A stretch of DNA of 47,422 nt from an uncultured Pirellulaceae bacterium (GCA_938036435.1 CALHPU010000106.1:1-47422), one strand, 5' to 3'; counted from the stretch's first letter, positions 35,539 to 45,050 are shown. Translations and numbers: made by a program. Notes: generated by a model not told the origin, from the letters alone.

Positions 35539-35948
35539 GGGTGAACACTTCGTTTAAGTTTGCTTTTTGGTTAACCCGGCGCGTAACTCTTGAAGTTGCA
35601 CTGATACAGGCCCGCAGCTCGAGCGAGTGGATATTTCCGAGGATTTTCGGATCCCTCGCTTGCGGGTCCGCTTGTATTGAAACGCTTCGCGATTTTCAAT
35701 TAACGTGCGTTTTATCGGACAGGATGTGAAATTCGCTCTCAAATGTGCACCTTCAAAACTCGCGCGTCGAGATATCGTTTCAACACATTGCATAAAAAAA
35801 CTGATCGCCATTTATCTTTGAAACAAAACGATTTAGCTTGAGTCTTGTCTGCCTACTTTAGAAGATCCCGCGTTCGTAAAACAAGCGGTCGAAACTTTGG
35901 TCAGCTTGATTGAAGGTTGAATCTTTACCCCTCACAAGAACAACTTTT
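35539..35948. repeat. Spacer with large hairpin repeat (35611-35666)
   Basis: Seventy bases past tsaD is a bipartite palindrome: CCCGCA (35611-35616) pairs with TGCGGG (35661-35666) and AGCGAG (35622-35627) pairs with CTCGCT (35655-35660), with a smaller TCCGA/TCGGA stem inside. It has no T-run and looks like a dispersed planctomycete-type intergenic palindrome. The rest of the 410-base spacer holds no evident gene; it must contain the promoter of the following aldolase gene. Confidence 0.6.
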
Positions 35949-37946
35949 ATGAAATCACTTTGGAATGATCGTGACGCAGCAGCGTTCGCCAGCGATGATC
36001 TCGCCACGCGCGTTTACACATCCCGGCTACTGGGTGCCGACGAATCGCTCGTCATGCACGGTGGAGGTAACACGTCAGTAAAATCGACGACGCAGGATTT
36101 TTTCGGACGCAACGTCGAAGTTTTATTTGTCAAGGGATCTGGCAGGGATTTGTGCACGATTGAAAAAGAGGGCTTTGCGGCAATTCGTCTTGCGGAAACC
36201 AAAATGCTCGCCGAGCGTGACACGCTCACCGATACGGATATGGCTAAACAGCTGCGCGGGCTGTTGATGGATCAGGCGTCGCCATCACCGTCGGTCGAAG
36301 CGATTCTCCACGCGATTATGCCCGCCAAATTCGTGGACCACACTCACACCGATTCGGTTGTGACGCTTTCCAATAATCCGAACGGTAAGGATATCATCGG
36401 CAAGCTTTATCCTGATTGCTTGTTGCTGCCTTACACTATGCCGGGTTTCATTCTTTCTAAACAGGTCTTCAATGCGATCCGAGGGCAGGATGTCAGCGCG
36501 TACAAGGGAATCATTCTGCATCATCATGGCGTATTCACCTTTTCCGACGACGCCAAAGAAGCGTATGAAAACATGATTGAATTGGTCGGTCGGGCTGACA
36601 AGTACATCGCGGCCAACGGCGACGCTAGTATTCAAGCGGCTGGAAAGGCACCTGATCTGACCAAGGGTGCGAAAGCTGATTTGCTGCACCTAGCTAAGAT
36701 CCGACGCGCGGTGTCAAAAGCGCGAGGCAAAGCCCAAATCGCGAGTCTTAACTCAACACCAGCAGCTGCGGCATTTGCCAGTCTTTCCAATGTTGGCAAC
36801 CTTGCGACGCGCGGCCCAATTACACCAGATCATGTCATTCGCACCAAAAGAACGGCTGTGATTCTTGGCGAGTCATCCAGTGGTGACGTGCCCGAGGTAA
36901 AGGCGTTTGTCGATGACTACAACGATTACTTCAAACAAAACAACGATGGGACGCTGGCCATGCTCGATCCGGCTCCACGTTGGGCCGTTTGGAAAAATGT
37001 TGGAACGTTGGCTTTTGGATCAACGCAAAAGGAATGCGACATCATCACTGACATCACCCGCCACACAGTTTGGGCGATCCAAACTGGAGAAGCTCTCGGC
37101 GGTTGGCAGGCGTTGCCGGCCAAAGAGATTTTCGATCTGGAGTACTGGGTTCTCGAACAAGCCAAATTGAAGCGGCCGGCCGCGACGGTGAAACCACATC
37201 TTGGAAAGGTGGCCATCGTGACTGGTGCCGCCGGTGGCATCGGACGGGCCATTGCACAGCAGCTTCACGCCGATGGTGCTGTCGTCGTGGGGTTGGATAT
37301 CAATCCCGTTATTAAAGAGCACCTTAACCAGCGCGGACTTACCGGTCACGTTTGCGATCTGACCGATGAAGAGGCTGTGCGAGTAAGCATTGAATCCGTC
37401 GTGGCTATGTATGGGGGAATCGACATCGTGGTGCTCAACGCAGGCATTTTTAAATCGGGGCAAACGATTGACCAACTAGATGAAACTTGGGACAAAACGA
37501 TCGAGGTTAACCTGACCGCCTCGCAGCGTTTTCTCAAACACGCGATTCCCTATTTGAAGCTAGGAGTCGATGCGTCGGTGATCGTCATCGGTTCTCGCAA
37601 CTACCCCGCGCCCGGCGCAGGTGCTGGCGCTTACTCGGTTTCCAAAGCGGGCATTACGCAACTCGCGCGAGTCGCGGCGCTGGAACTTGCCAAGGACAAC
37701 GTGCGTGTGAACGTGCTTCATCCGGATGCGGTGTTCGATACTGACCTGTGGACCGACGAAGCGCTGCAGCGCTCGGCCGAGCGATACGAGATGACAGTCG
37801 AGGAATATAAAACGAAGAATTTACTTTCGCGCGAGGTCAAATCTACTGACGTGGCGCGCCTGGCATCGACGGTTGCCTCCGATGTCTTTTGCGCCACAAC
37901 CGGAGCGCAACTGCCGATCGACGGCGGGTCGGACCGAGTTATTTAG
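35949..37946 (+). CDS. Bifunctional class II aldolase / short-chain dehydrogenase (deoxyhexose catabolism)
   Basis: A 665-residue cytosolic fusion of the kind annotated as bifunctional rhamnulose-1-phosphate aldolase/alcohol dehydrogenase. The class II aldolase domain (~1-400) has the zinc-ligand pattern DHTHTDSVV and ILHHHGVFTF and the start MHGGGNTSVK. The dehydrogenase domain (~415-665) has the NAD-binding VTGAAGGIGRA, LNAGIF, and the catalytic Y562-S-V-S-K566. Such proteins split rhamnulose- or fuculose-1-phosphate to dihydroxyacetone phosphate and lactaldehyde and then act on the aldehyde. The exact sugar is not determinable. ATG 35949 is chosen over an upstream in-frame TTG at 35910. 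Sugar release by secreted enzymes of polysaccharide breakdown would supply its substrate. Confidence 0.92.
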   Translation: MKSLWNDRDAAAFASDDLATRVYTSRLLGADESLVMHGGGNTSVKSTTQDFFGRNVEVLFVKGSGRDLCTIEKEGFAAIRLAETKMLAERDTLTDTDMAKQLRGLLMDQASPSPSVEAILHAIMPAKFVDHTHTDSVVTLSNNPNGKDIIGKLYPDCLLLPYTMPGFILSKQVFNAIRGQDVSAYKGIILHHHGVFTFSDDAKEAYENMIELVGRADKYIAANGDASIQAAGKAPDLTKGAKADLLHLAKIRRAVSKARGKAQIASLNSTPAAAAFASLSNVGNLATRGPITPDHVIRTKRTAVILGESSSGDVPEVKAFVDDYNDYFKQNNDGTLAMLDPAPRWAVWKNVGTLAFGSTQKECDIITDITRHTVWAIQTGEALGGWQALPAKEIFDLEYWVLEQAKLKRPAATVKPHLGKVAIVTGAAGGIGRAIAQQLHADGAVVVGLDINPVIKEHLNQRGLTGHVCDLTDEEAVRVSIESVVAMYGGIDIVVLNAGIFKSGQTIDQLDETWDKTIEVNLTASQRFLKHAIPYLKLGVDASVIVIGSRNYPAPGAGAGAYSVSKAGITQLARVAALELAKDNVRVNVLHPDAVFDTDLWTDEALQRSAERYEMTVEEYKTKNLLSREVKSTDVARLASTVASDVFCATTGAQLPIDGGSDRVI

Positions 37947-37990
37947 CGGGTCATGCTGCTTGTGGGCGGATAAGGGTTTAGGAAAATTGA

Positions 37991-38064
37991 ACCACGGAGA
38001 ACACAGAGTTGCACAGAGATGATTCTCTTACTGATCCTCTGTGAAACTCTGTGTCCTCTGTGGT
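37991..38064. repeat. CTCTGTG-type inverted repeat
   Basis: The left arm (37991-38018, ACCACGGAGAACACAGAG...) is nearly complementary to the right arm (38037-38064, ...CTGTGTCCTCTGTGGT), with three or four mismatches over 28 bases and an 18-base loop. This 'CCTCTGTG' palindrome is known as a dispersed intergenic repeat in many bacteria. It lies 44 bases past the aldolase/dehydrogenase gene. Confidence 0.8.
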
Positions 38065-38527
38065 GGAAACTAGATCCGGCCAGTTGGCCCATGATCGATG
38101 GGTTCTCCATCACCCAAAGTTGCGCGTTGTGGATTTCGCCAATAATCTGTGGCCGATACGGAATTCTGACGAATCCTATTTCATGTCAGCGTCAGGTGCT
38201 TCGAAGCACTGACTATACGCCGCGAAACGAAATAATCAGGCTAGCTGCCTTCACCGCGAATATTGCCATAAAAGCGGCTTATCGTTGCTGAGCGCAACCT
38301 GACGACTGCCTAAGGGGCGGGGAATCCCCAATGGAGCATTGTCTGCATTTATTGTCTTTGATTTTTGGTTTTTTTCACCTTTAAGGTGATGTTGACGGAC
38401 CTAAAGTTGAGTCTATCATCGCTCCGAATAGACAGACTAACGAGATGACGAAGCTGGCGAAATGTGTTCAGGATGGGCACGGCGAGACGCCGGGCAAGCG
38501 TCCGCGAATTTTCCTCTTGAGTAATCA
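38065..38527. other. Upstream region of the SulP gene
   Basis: A 463-base spacer with no credible gene. A short open frame overlapping the preceding repeat is explained by that repeat. The region should contain the promoter of the SulP gene; I could not place it. The segment just before the gene (GACGGACCTAAAGTTGAGTC, around 38395) shows no clear operator symmetry. Confidence 0.4.
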
Positions 38528-40300
38528 ATGCTGCAGAAAGCTCCTTCCACCTACGACGCCACTCAAATCAAAAACGACGTTCTGTCTGGCCTGACAGTAG
38601 CCCTTGCCCTAGTTCCAGAAGCGATCGCGTTCGCCTTTATCGCCGGTGTCTCACCGGTCATCGGGCTTTACTCCGCTTTCTTCATTGGACTGATCACAGC
38701 CATTTGTGGTGGTCGTCCAGGAATGATCTCAGGAGCTACCGGTGCGATGGCTGTCGTGGTGATCGGATTGGTCTCGATCCACGGCGTCGCCTACCTTTTC
38801 CCCACCGTCATTCTTTGCGGCATCCTGCAGATTCTTGTTGGGACCGCGCGGTTGGGAAAACTCATCCGCATGGTGCCTCATCCGGTGATGCTGGGCTTTG
38901 TTAACGGTTTGGCGATCGTTATTTTTCTGGCTCAGTTCGGTAGCTTTAAAGGCTTCGATGCGACCACTGGTGGATTGGCTTACCTGTCATCTGTTCCGAT
39001 GGCGATCATGTTGAGCCTAGTTGCTCTAACGATGTTAATCATTTGGGGCCTGCCCAAAATTACCAAAGCAGTCCCTTCATCGCTGGCGGCGATCCTCTTG
39101 GTTACGTTTATCTCGATCGGAATCAACAGCGCTTATTCTGGGACTGATAGCTCGTACAGCGTTGCGACCGTTGGCGATATGCTGTCCAACAACGCTAAAG
39201 CCCTAGCCGTCAAAAAAGTGGCTGACGTCGAAGCGGCCAAACTGCGAACCGAAGCCTTGGTTGCCGGTGAAATCCTTCCCGAAGCCAACTCTCACGGCCA
39301 CGGCGGACCCCATGTTGAACTGACCCAGCAACAAATCGACGCTGCTGTCGCCTCGGTCGATCCCAGCGCGTCCAGTATCAGTGCTGGTCTGCCGATTCCG
39401 TTCTTCATGAACGCAGCTTATACGATGCCGCCAGTGACGTGGAAGACATTCACCATCATATTTCCGTTCGCATTAATTTTGTGCGGTGTGGGTTTGATCG
39501 AGTCGTTGTTAACGCTGACGTTGATCGATGAGATTACCGAGACGCGTGGGCAAGGCAATCGAGAGTGTTTTGGTCAGGGAATCGCGAACATCGTTTGCGG
39601 CTTGTTTGGCGGTATGGGCGGTTGTGCCATGATTGGCCAATCCTTGATCAATGTAAATTCTGGTGGCCGAGGACGTCTATCTGGTATCGTTGCTGCGGTA
39701 TGCCTTTTGTTGATCGTCTTGTTCCTCTCGCCCTGGATCAAGATGATTCCAATGGCGGCGTTGGTGGGCGTGATGTTCATGGTTGTGATTGGAACGTTCG
39801 AGTGGGCGTCCTTAAAAATGTTCCGCAAGATCCCATTGTCCGATATCTTGGTAATGGTTTTGGTCGCGGGATACACGGTCTTGATGCATGATCTTGCAAG
39901 CGCTGTAATTCTTGGCGTCATTGTCTCTGCTCTCGTGTTCGCTTGGCAGCACGCGACGCATATTGGATCGGACGTGCGAATTGACGAGCACGGCAGCAAG
40001 ATTCATCAAGTGCATGGACCGCTGTTTTTCGCATCGGCTCAATCCTTCAAGGACATTTTCGATCCGAAGAACGATCCTGATGACGTCGTGATCGATTTCT
40101 ACTTCTCGCGCGTCTACGATCAGTCGGGACTCGAGGCGATCAACACCTTGGCGGAGAAGTATCGGTCGCTTGGTAAGCGGATCCATCTAACGCATTTATC
40201 ACCGGAGTGCCGAGACTTGTTGGATCGCGCCGATGACCTAGTTGTCGCCAATCTTTCTGAAGATCCACAGTATCACATCGCCACAGATCGCCTCGCGTAG
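38528..40300 (+). CDS. SulP-family inorganic anion transporter with STAS domain
   Basis: A 590-residue inner-membrane transporter of the SulP/SLC26 family, which moves sulfate, bicarbonate or similar anions. The first helices are typical: [35 protein letters not shown] and [18 protein letters not shown]. The later core has [57 protein letters not shown]-terminal STAS domain starts near residue 475 ([17 protein letters not shown]). An insertion of about 70 residues, charged and containing SHGHGGPH, lies near 215-285 between membrane segments. Substrate cannot be read from sequence. It follows the deoxyhexose gene but at 580 bases, so they need not share a transcript. Confidence 0.93.
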   Translation: MLQKAPSTYDATQIKNDVLSGLTVALALVPEAIAFAFIAGVSPVIGLYSAFFIGLITAICGGRPGMISGATGAMAVVVIGLVSIHGVAYLFPTVILCGILQILVGTARLGKLIRMVPHPVMLGFVNGLAIVIFLAQFGSFKGFDATTGGLAYLSSVPMAIMLSLVALTMLIIWGLPKITKAVPSSLAAILLVTFISIGINSAYSGTDSSYSVATVGDMLSNNAKALAVKKVADVEAAKLRTEALVAGEILPEANSHGHGGPHVELTQQQIDAAVASVDPSASSISAGLPIPFFMNAAYTMPPVTWKTFTIIFPFALILCGVGLIESLLTLTLIDEITETRGQGNRECFGQGIANIVCGLFGGMGGCAMIGQSLINVNSGGRGRLSGIVAAVCLLLIVLFLSPWIKMIPMAALVGVMFMVVIGTFEWASLKMFRKIPLSDILVMVLVAGYTVLMHDLASAVILGVIVSALVFAWQHATHIGSDVRIDEHGSKIHQVHGPLFFASAQSFKDIFDPKNDPDDVVIDFYFSRVYDQSGLEAINTLAEKYRSLGKRIHLTHLSPECRDLLDRADDLVVANLSEDPQYHIATDRLA

Positions 40301-40390
40301 CGATCGGTCCCTCCGAGTGGAAACTAGGAGGTCGTAATTCTATCTAAAAGAGAGAAAGCAATAGCCGGATACTGGTTTTAGGTCCAACTC

Positions 40391-41386
40391 TCATTCATCG
40401 GTTTCAGCCGCATCGGCAAGCGTTTGCATCGCTACCTCTGGTTCTTCGATCATGTCGAACAAGAATTCCTCCAGTGCGACCGGTTCCATCATCGAAACGG
40501 CCATCACGCAATCTGCCAATGGCTGGTCAACCGGAATCACTTTTAGAAAACGTTTGTAAAACTCAGGCCCCATCTGAATCATTGGCACCTCGTATTCGAG
40601 GTGCTCGGTGTTATCCATGACGACATTGAAGTCATGTTTCGGCATGTCGTTCATACCGTGAAGGCAAATCAACTCCATTGATCCTTTGACCAATTCGTGC
40701 AGCAGCAGCGGCCAAACGATTGCTTTGGCGACCACCTGCAACTGTCCGTTGATGCGATCGACACCACCCCAGCCGACCATGGCTTTTTTGATGATTCTAC
40801 CTTTGAGAGTCTGTGGAGTTCTGACATTTCCCCACGCGGGCGTTTCGGTGATCGTCGCGTTCATCAGACTCTGAGGCGTCCCAATAATCTGCTCACACGT
40901 CCGTTTGGCCAGTTCCTCAAGCCGGCGGCGATGTTCTCTTTCTCGATCAACGATTTCCAGTATGTCTTTCATGATAGTGAACTCGTGTCGATACATGCCG
41001 GTGGGCACGCCTTTTTCCAAACACCGAGTCTTGGCAGTTGCGAAGGCTCCTTCGGCCAACATGCGGCCATGACGGCGAAGAAATCGATGGAAGAAAAAAG
41101 GATGTCGCGCTTTGTTCATGCTTCCCCAGAACTTATTGCTGCGTCCCATAATCAGTGAGAGGAAACCCCTCCAGTAGGCGTAGGTTGCCCCGGCGATGGA
41201 GCGATCGTACAGCTGTACCAAATCGGCGTCGATCTGATCAAGTTCGGCCCGCACGAGATGGTGGGCGGAGAGATGAGCGTGAGAGGCCGCGCCTTGAATC
41301 AGAATATTCATGGTCAAACGCTTATTGACCAAATGACGTTGCGCCGGGCTCAATTCATCGTGAACAAGTTTGCCTTTTCTCAACAT
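40391..41386 (-). CDS. Conserved-looking soluble protein, unknown function
   Basis: A 331-residue protein that I do not recognise. There is no signal peptide. It is rich in Arg, His and Met in its first two thirds (for example HPFFFHRFLRRHGRMLAEG) and appears largely helical, with an acidic C-terminal tail (EEPEVAMQTLADAAETDE). One mildly hydrophobic stretch, VVAKAIVWPLLLHELVKGSMELICL near 230-255, could be buried or membrane-associated. Its ATG at 41386 overlaps the stop of the preceding small gene by seven bases, a layout typical of translational coupling, so the two products probably work together. It converges on the SulP gene with a 90-base gap. Confidence 0.75.
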   Translation of the reverse strand: MLRKGKLVHDELSPAQRHLVNKRLTMNILIQGAASHAHLSAHHLVRAELDQIDADLVQLYDRSIAGATYAYWRGFLSLIMGRSNKFWGSMNKARHPFFFHRFLRRHGRMLAEGAFATAKTRCLEKGVPTGMYRHEFTIMKDILEIVDREREHRRRLEELAKRTCEQIIGTPQSLMNATITETPAWGNVRTPQTLKGRIIKKAMVGWGGVDRINGQLQVVAKAIVWPLLLHELVKGSMELICLHGMNDMPKHDFNVVMDNTEHLEYEVPMIQMGPEFYKRFLKVIPVDQPLADCVMAVSMMEPVALEEFLFDMIEEPEVAMQTLADAAETDE

Positions 41387-41559
41387 GTTAGATCTAATTC
41401 GATTCCACTTCCCCTACCCTCTTGAGTTCCCTTGGGCTGAGGAAGCGGACGATCTTTGGGCCAATCGGGCTTAAACGGAGACGGCTTAGGTGCTCTTTTG
41501 GGTTCAGACGGCTTTGGCTCTACGTCCGGTTTGGTTGGAGGAGGAACTGTTTCGGGCAT
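41380..41559 (-). CDS. Small Pro/Lys-rich protein coupled to the next gene
   Basis: A 59-residue open frame from ATG 41559 (a TTG at 41574 would add five residues). It is almost wholly Pro, Lys, Glu and Arg (PPPTKPDVEPKPSEPKR), so it should be disordered. Its stop overlaps the start of the 331-residue gene by seven bases. The overlap is the main support; low complexity makes an independent check from sequence impossible. Confidence 0.5.
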   Translation of the reverse strand: MPETVPPPTKPDVEPKPSEPKRAPKPSPFKPDWPKDRPLPQPKGTQEGRGSGIELDLTC

Positions 41560-41894
41560 GGAAAAGTGATCCAAGTAGTGATTGCCGGTGTAGCGTCAGA
41601 GAAGGTCTAAATTCGTTTCGCTGCACCTGAACAATCGTACCTCAAGCGGCTATAATTTTCCATCCGAAGCCAAGTCTATTGCTTTGTCCAAGTCAAATAT
41701 TGCGGTTGGCCGTTTGAGGCTACCCCACGCCTCGAAGCATAAAGGCGTAAGTCGTTCTTTATGAATAGAAATTGATAGGGATTGGGCATCGGTGGGTTTG
41801 CGTTCTTCGGCTCAAATATTTGATATTCCAATTTCCATGTCCGGACTAAGTCCCAGTCCGATCGCTGTTCATCTTGTTCTCAATCCCTTAATCT
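41560..41894. other. Spacer between divergent genes
   Basis: A 335-base spacer with no gene that I can support. GAGGC (41717-41721) and GCCTC (41730-41734) form a short inverted repeat. Promoters for the coupled leftward pair and for the rightward pseudouridine synthase are expected here but not identified. Confidence 0.4.
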
Positions 41895-42875
41895 ATGCCT
41901 CAGCATATCCAATTAACTGTCGCAGAGGAGGAAAGCGGGATGAGACTAGATTCGTATCTGGTGAAGCATTTCTCAAAGCACAGTCGCGTTAAGCTACAAC
42001 GAGCGATTGCAGCGGGAGGTGTTAAACTTGATGGAGGTTCGGCAAAGTCTTCGACAAAAATAAAAACTGGACAGCAGGTCTTGTTTGCGTTACCAGAGGT
42101 GGAAACCGAAGGACCGATTCCAGAAGACATCCCTCTGGATATTTTGTACGAAGACGATGCGATGGTGGCGATCAATAAGCCGCCCAATATGGTTGTCCAT
42201 CCTGCTAAAGGGAACTGGCAGGGAACACTGACTTCGGCACTCGCATTTCATTTCCAAAATTTGAGCAGCGTAGGTGGACCGACGCGGCCGGGGATCGTCC
42301 ATCGACTCGATCGCGATACCAGTGGTGTAATTCTGGTCGCCAAGACCGATGAGGCACATCAAAAACTGTCGAAGCAGTTTGAATTACGAACTGTGTTAAA
42401 AGAGTATTTCGCGATCGTTACGCCGGCGCCCGATCGCGACCGTGATGTGATTGATAAACCAATTGGCGCACATCCCTATCAGCGTGAAAAGAAAGCAATT
42501 CGAGAGAACCACACAACCAGCAAGAACGCATGGAGCATGTACGAGGTCGTCGAGCGATTCGAGGGCTTTGCTAGTGTCAAAGTGAAACCGAAAACTGGAC
42601 GCACACATCAGATTCGCGTGCATATGGCACATGTGGGCTGTCCTGTGCTCTGCGATCGACTGTACAGCGGACGTGCGGGGCTTAATTTGAAGCACTTCGA
42701 TCGCCGAATACGACCAGACGATGATCGAGTAATCCTCGCTCGACAGGCGCTGCACGCCCACCGCATCGAGTTCGCTCATCCCATTAGCGGCGAAACGATG
42801 AAACTTGTTGCGCCGCTGGCGAAGGACATTGAGGAAATGCTTCTGGTGTTACGTGAACAGCGCGCTTTGGAATAG
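41895..42875 (+). CDS. RluA-family 23S rRNA pseudouridine synthase (RluD-like)
   Basis: A 326-residue RNA-modifying enzyme that isomerises specific uridines to pseudouridine. An N-terminal S4 RNA-binding domain (~15-70, MRLDSYLVKHFSKHSRVKLQRAIAAGGV) precedes the catalytic domain. The catalytic aspartate is D139 in H-R-L-D-R-D-T-S-G at 136-144. Further family motifs are INKPPNMVVHPAKGNWQGTL and KPKTGRTHQIRVHMAHVGCPV. The domain order and length fit RluD, which modifies helix 69 of 23S rRNA; RluC or other RluA members cannot be ruled out. It converges on the next gene with only 22 bases between the stops. Confidence 0.93.
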   Translation: MPQHIQLTVAEEESGMRLDSYLVKHFSKHSRVKLQRAIAAGGVKLDGGSAKSSTKIKTGQQVLFALPEVETEGPIPEDIPLDILYEDDAMVAINKPPNMVVHPAKGNWQGTLTSALAFHFQNLSSVGGPTRPGIVHRLDRDTSGVILVAKTDEAHQKLSKQFELRTVLKEYFAIVTPAPDRDRDVIDKPIGAHPYQREKKAIRENHTTSKNAWSMYEVVERFEGFASVKVKPKTGRTHQIRVHMAHVGCPVLCDRLYSGRAGLNLKHFDRRIRPDDDRVILARQALHAHRIEFAHPISGETMKLVAPLAKDIEEMLLVLREQRALE

Positions 42876-42897
42876 CTGCCGCCGATGGTTCGACCGA

Positions 42898-43572
42898 CTA
42901 CTCTTTTAACTTTACGCTTTTGATGGCCTCAACGAAAGCTTTCTCATTCGCGCCAATAGTTGCTTTGGGCCCGATCAGCTTGACAAAGTAGTTGCCCGAC
43001 TCTGGCGTTTCTATGATTGCAGCCAAAACGCGAAAATTAGGGTTTTCAACTTTCTTTCCTCCGGAGAACGGCCCGCCCATCGTTTCTACGTAGACGCCTG
43101 AAATGTCAACCATCGTCACTTTCATATTCTCAACAGTCTCTTCGGTGACTTTCGCTTTGGTTGCGGATCCATCTGCCTGGGAGAACTGCCCTTCCCAACG
43201 TGCGATGTTGGCCTCAATCGAACCACCAGCACCCATGATTGTTAATCGACCGTCACGGTTGTCGTTTTCGGTGCGTGGAACTTGAATCTCGCGCTCCAAC
43301 ATTCGACTCTTAGGTTTAACGCTCTTCCAAGTCCCTGTCGTGGTGAAGTTCAGGTTTCCTCCAGCGACAGAAAACGAAAGTGGCTCGGGGGTTTCGGCCT
43401 CAGGTGCATTGGCTGCTTTGTTCGCTGTGGAAGAGCCCTCTTGGGTTGCCGCTTTAACGGCCTTCGAAGCGTCATCAGTCGCAGATGATTGGGCCAAACA
43501 AATTTGCGAACAGAAAAAGCTTACACATACGATGGCAAGGGATCTGATTAAAGTTGTTTTCAAGACAGACAT
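42898..43572 (-). CDS. Secreted protein of unknown function
   Basis: A 224-residue protein with a signal peptide at about 1-27 (IRSLAIVCVSFFCSQICLAQ). An Ala/Thr/Glu-rich linker (~28-65) leads to a folded domain of ~155 residues, with predicted beta strands (LSFSVAGGNLNFTTTGTWKSV, GRLTIMGAGGSIEANIARWEGQF) and a C-terminal helix (NEKAFVEAIKSVKLKE). I know no function; similar small exported proteins are common in planctomycetes. The start is ATG 43572. It is 70 bases downstream of the FabI-like gene on the same strand and could be read from the same transcript. Confidence 0.75.
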   Translation of the reverse strand: MSVLKTTLIRSLAIVCVSFFCSQICLAQSSATDDASKAVKAATQEGSSTANKAANAPEAETPEPLSFSVAGGNLNFTTTGTWKSVKPKSRMLEREIQVPRTENDNRDGRLTIMGAGGSIEANIARWEGQFSQADGSATKAKVTEETVENMKVTMVDISGVYVETMGGPFSGGKKVENPNFRVLAAIIETPESGNYFVKLIGPKATIGANEKAFVEAIKSVKLKE

Positions 43573-43642
43573 CTTTGAACTCCTGAGCTTTTGGATTCGA
43601 GTATGGGTTGTTGATTGTATGCCCTAGAGGGTCAACTGCCAA

Positions 43643-44449
43643 TCAATCGGCTTGCATAACCTTGCCGACAATTTTGTTGTCAAAATAATTGATCGCCATT
43701 CCGGCATCAATGATAAGTTGCTGAGCATTAATTCCAGATGAACGTGGGCTTAACAAGAAGCAGGCTGCATCGGCGACTTCTTGTGTCCTTACCGCCTTGC
43801 CGCGTGGGATGACTTGTTCGGCGTACAGAAATGCGTCGACGTAGCCTGGGATGCCGGCCGATGCTGAGGTCTTCAATAGTCCTGGAGCCACGGCATTGAA
43901 TCGCACGTTGGAAAACTTACTGAAGCTTTTTGCCAAAAAGGCAAGCGAGCTGTCGAGTGCCGCCTTTACCGGCGCCATAAAGCCGTAGTTCTCGCTGGCC
44001 ATGGTGGTGGTGGAGATTGAAATCGTAATGACCGAAGCGTCGTCGGCGAACGCTGATTTAAATGCGTTGCTGATCGCAATCAGAGAATAACAGGAAATGT
44101 CAAACGTCCGCAGGAGTTGTTGTTTGCCTGTCTCATGAAAGGGTTTGATTCCGCTTTCGTCATATGCCGCAAACGCGATGGAGTGAACAAGGCCGTCGAT
44201 GACCGGATGGTTTGCTGCGATGGCAGAGGCTACAGATTCGATTTGGTCCTCAAACTCAACATCGCAGACGTGAACTTCGCGATCACCCATCAGTTTTTTC
44301 ACGGTTTCAAGACGTTCTGGTGATCGAACGACGTAGACCACGTTCGCGCCGGCTTCCTCAAGCGTTTTTCCGATGTGCCAAGCAACACTTTTTTTATTAG
44401 CCACACCGAACACGACGATCGTCTTCTCGGCAAGTTTCAGGAAGTCCAT
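43643..44449 (-). CDS. FabI-like enoyl-[acyl-carrier-protein] reductase
   Basis: A 268-residue short-chain dehydrogenase of the FabI type, which reduces the double bond of enoyl-ACP with NAD(P)H in the last step of each fatty-acid elongation cycle. The cofactor loop is [17 protein letters not shown] (14-30). Active-site Y155 and K162 are in NYGFMAPVK (Y-x6-K). [21 protein letters not shown] and [19 protein letters not shown] are FabI-like. The residue ten before the catalytic Tyr, a second Tyr in E. coli FabI, appears to be Ile here. The FabZ-like gene is 44 bases upstream and the phytoene-desaturase-like gene before that, so it may belong to a specialised lipid pathway rather than to general fatty-acid synthesis. 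Confidence 0.85.
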   Translation of the reverse strand: MDFLKLAEKTIVVFGVANKKSVAWHIGKTLEEAGANVVYVVRSPERLETVKKLMGDREVHVCDVEFEDQIESVASAIAANHPVIDGLVHSIAFAAYDESGIKPFHETGKQQLLRTFDISCYSLIAISNAFKSAFADDASVITISISTTTMASENYGFMAPVKAALDSSLAFLAKSFSKFSNVRFNAVAPGLLKTSASAGIPGYVDAFLYAEQVIPRGKAVRTQEVADAACFLLSPRSSGINAQQLIIDAGMAINYFDNKIVGKVMQAD

Positions 44450-44493
44450 GAAGTGGTCACTCTTTTCTTTGGTCTATCACACACGTGTCGATC

Positions 44494-44931
44494 TTAGGAT
44501 TGAGGATTGGCGATGCTGCAGGTGAAGCCAAGTCGCGCCGCAACTTTGCCATCACATTTCGCGATGCCCGTCAGGTAATAGGCGTTGGAGACGACTTCGT
44601 CTAGTTTTACCGTCATCTCAATCGTATCGCCGGGCTTAATGATCTTCTTAAACTTAACGTCACTCATCCGAGTCAACACGGGGACGCCATCGGTTCCTGC
44701 GGTCAGTTGTGACAGCAGTACGGCACCTGCTTGCACGGTACTCTCGCAAAGAATCACACCCGGAACGATGGGCTGTTCTGGATAGTGCCCCTGAAAAAAG
44801 TATTCGTCGCCAGAAAAGGACTTTTTACAGACGATCTCATTTTCGGATTGAGAAACAATTTCATCCACCAACAACATCGGAGGTCGATGAGGGATAGCGG
44901 CGTGGATCTTCTCAATTGAAGGATGTGACAT
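44494..44931 (-). CDS. FabZ-like 3-hydroxyacyl-[acyl-carrier-protein] dehydratase
   Basis: A 145-residue hot-dog-fold enzyme that removes water from 3-hydroxyacyl-ACP. The N-terminal IPHRPPMLLVDEI (13-25) and the active-site segment GHYPEQPIVPGVILCESTVQ give the catalytic pair H49 and E63. Length is normal for FabZ. It is placed between an FAD-dependent desaturase-like gene (119 bases upstream) and a FabI-like gene (44 bases downstream) on the same strand. No ketosynthase, acyl carrier protein or ketoreductase of a complete cycle is in the window, so the set depends on enzymes encoded elsewhere. Confidence 0.9.
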   Translation of the reverse strand: MSHPSIEKIHAAIPHRPPMLLVDEIVSQSENEIVCKKSFSGDEYFFQGHYPEQPIVPGVILCESTVQAGAVLLSQLTAGTDGVPVLTRMSDVKFKKIIKPGDTIEMTVKLDEVVSNAYYLTGIAKCDGKVAARLGFTCSIANPQS

Positions 44932-45050
44932 GAGCTTATTGGAACGATGTATTGCTTGTGAACTTTGGTCGTTGGGATTCTGTCTCTTTTACGGCTGTTG
45001 CTCCCCGTCGGTGAGCCGCGCCCCTTCCACAGGCAGGGTAAGTCTTGGCG

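Noticed and set aside
38019..38291. Rightward 90-codon open frame upstream of the SulP gene
   Set aside because: It begins inside the CTCTGTG palindrome, and its composition is not protein-like.
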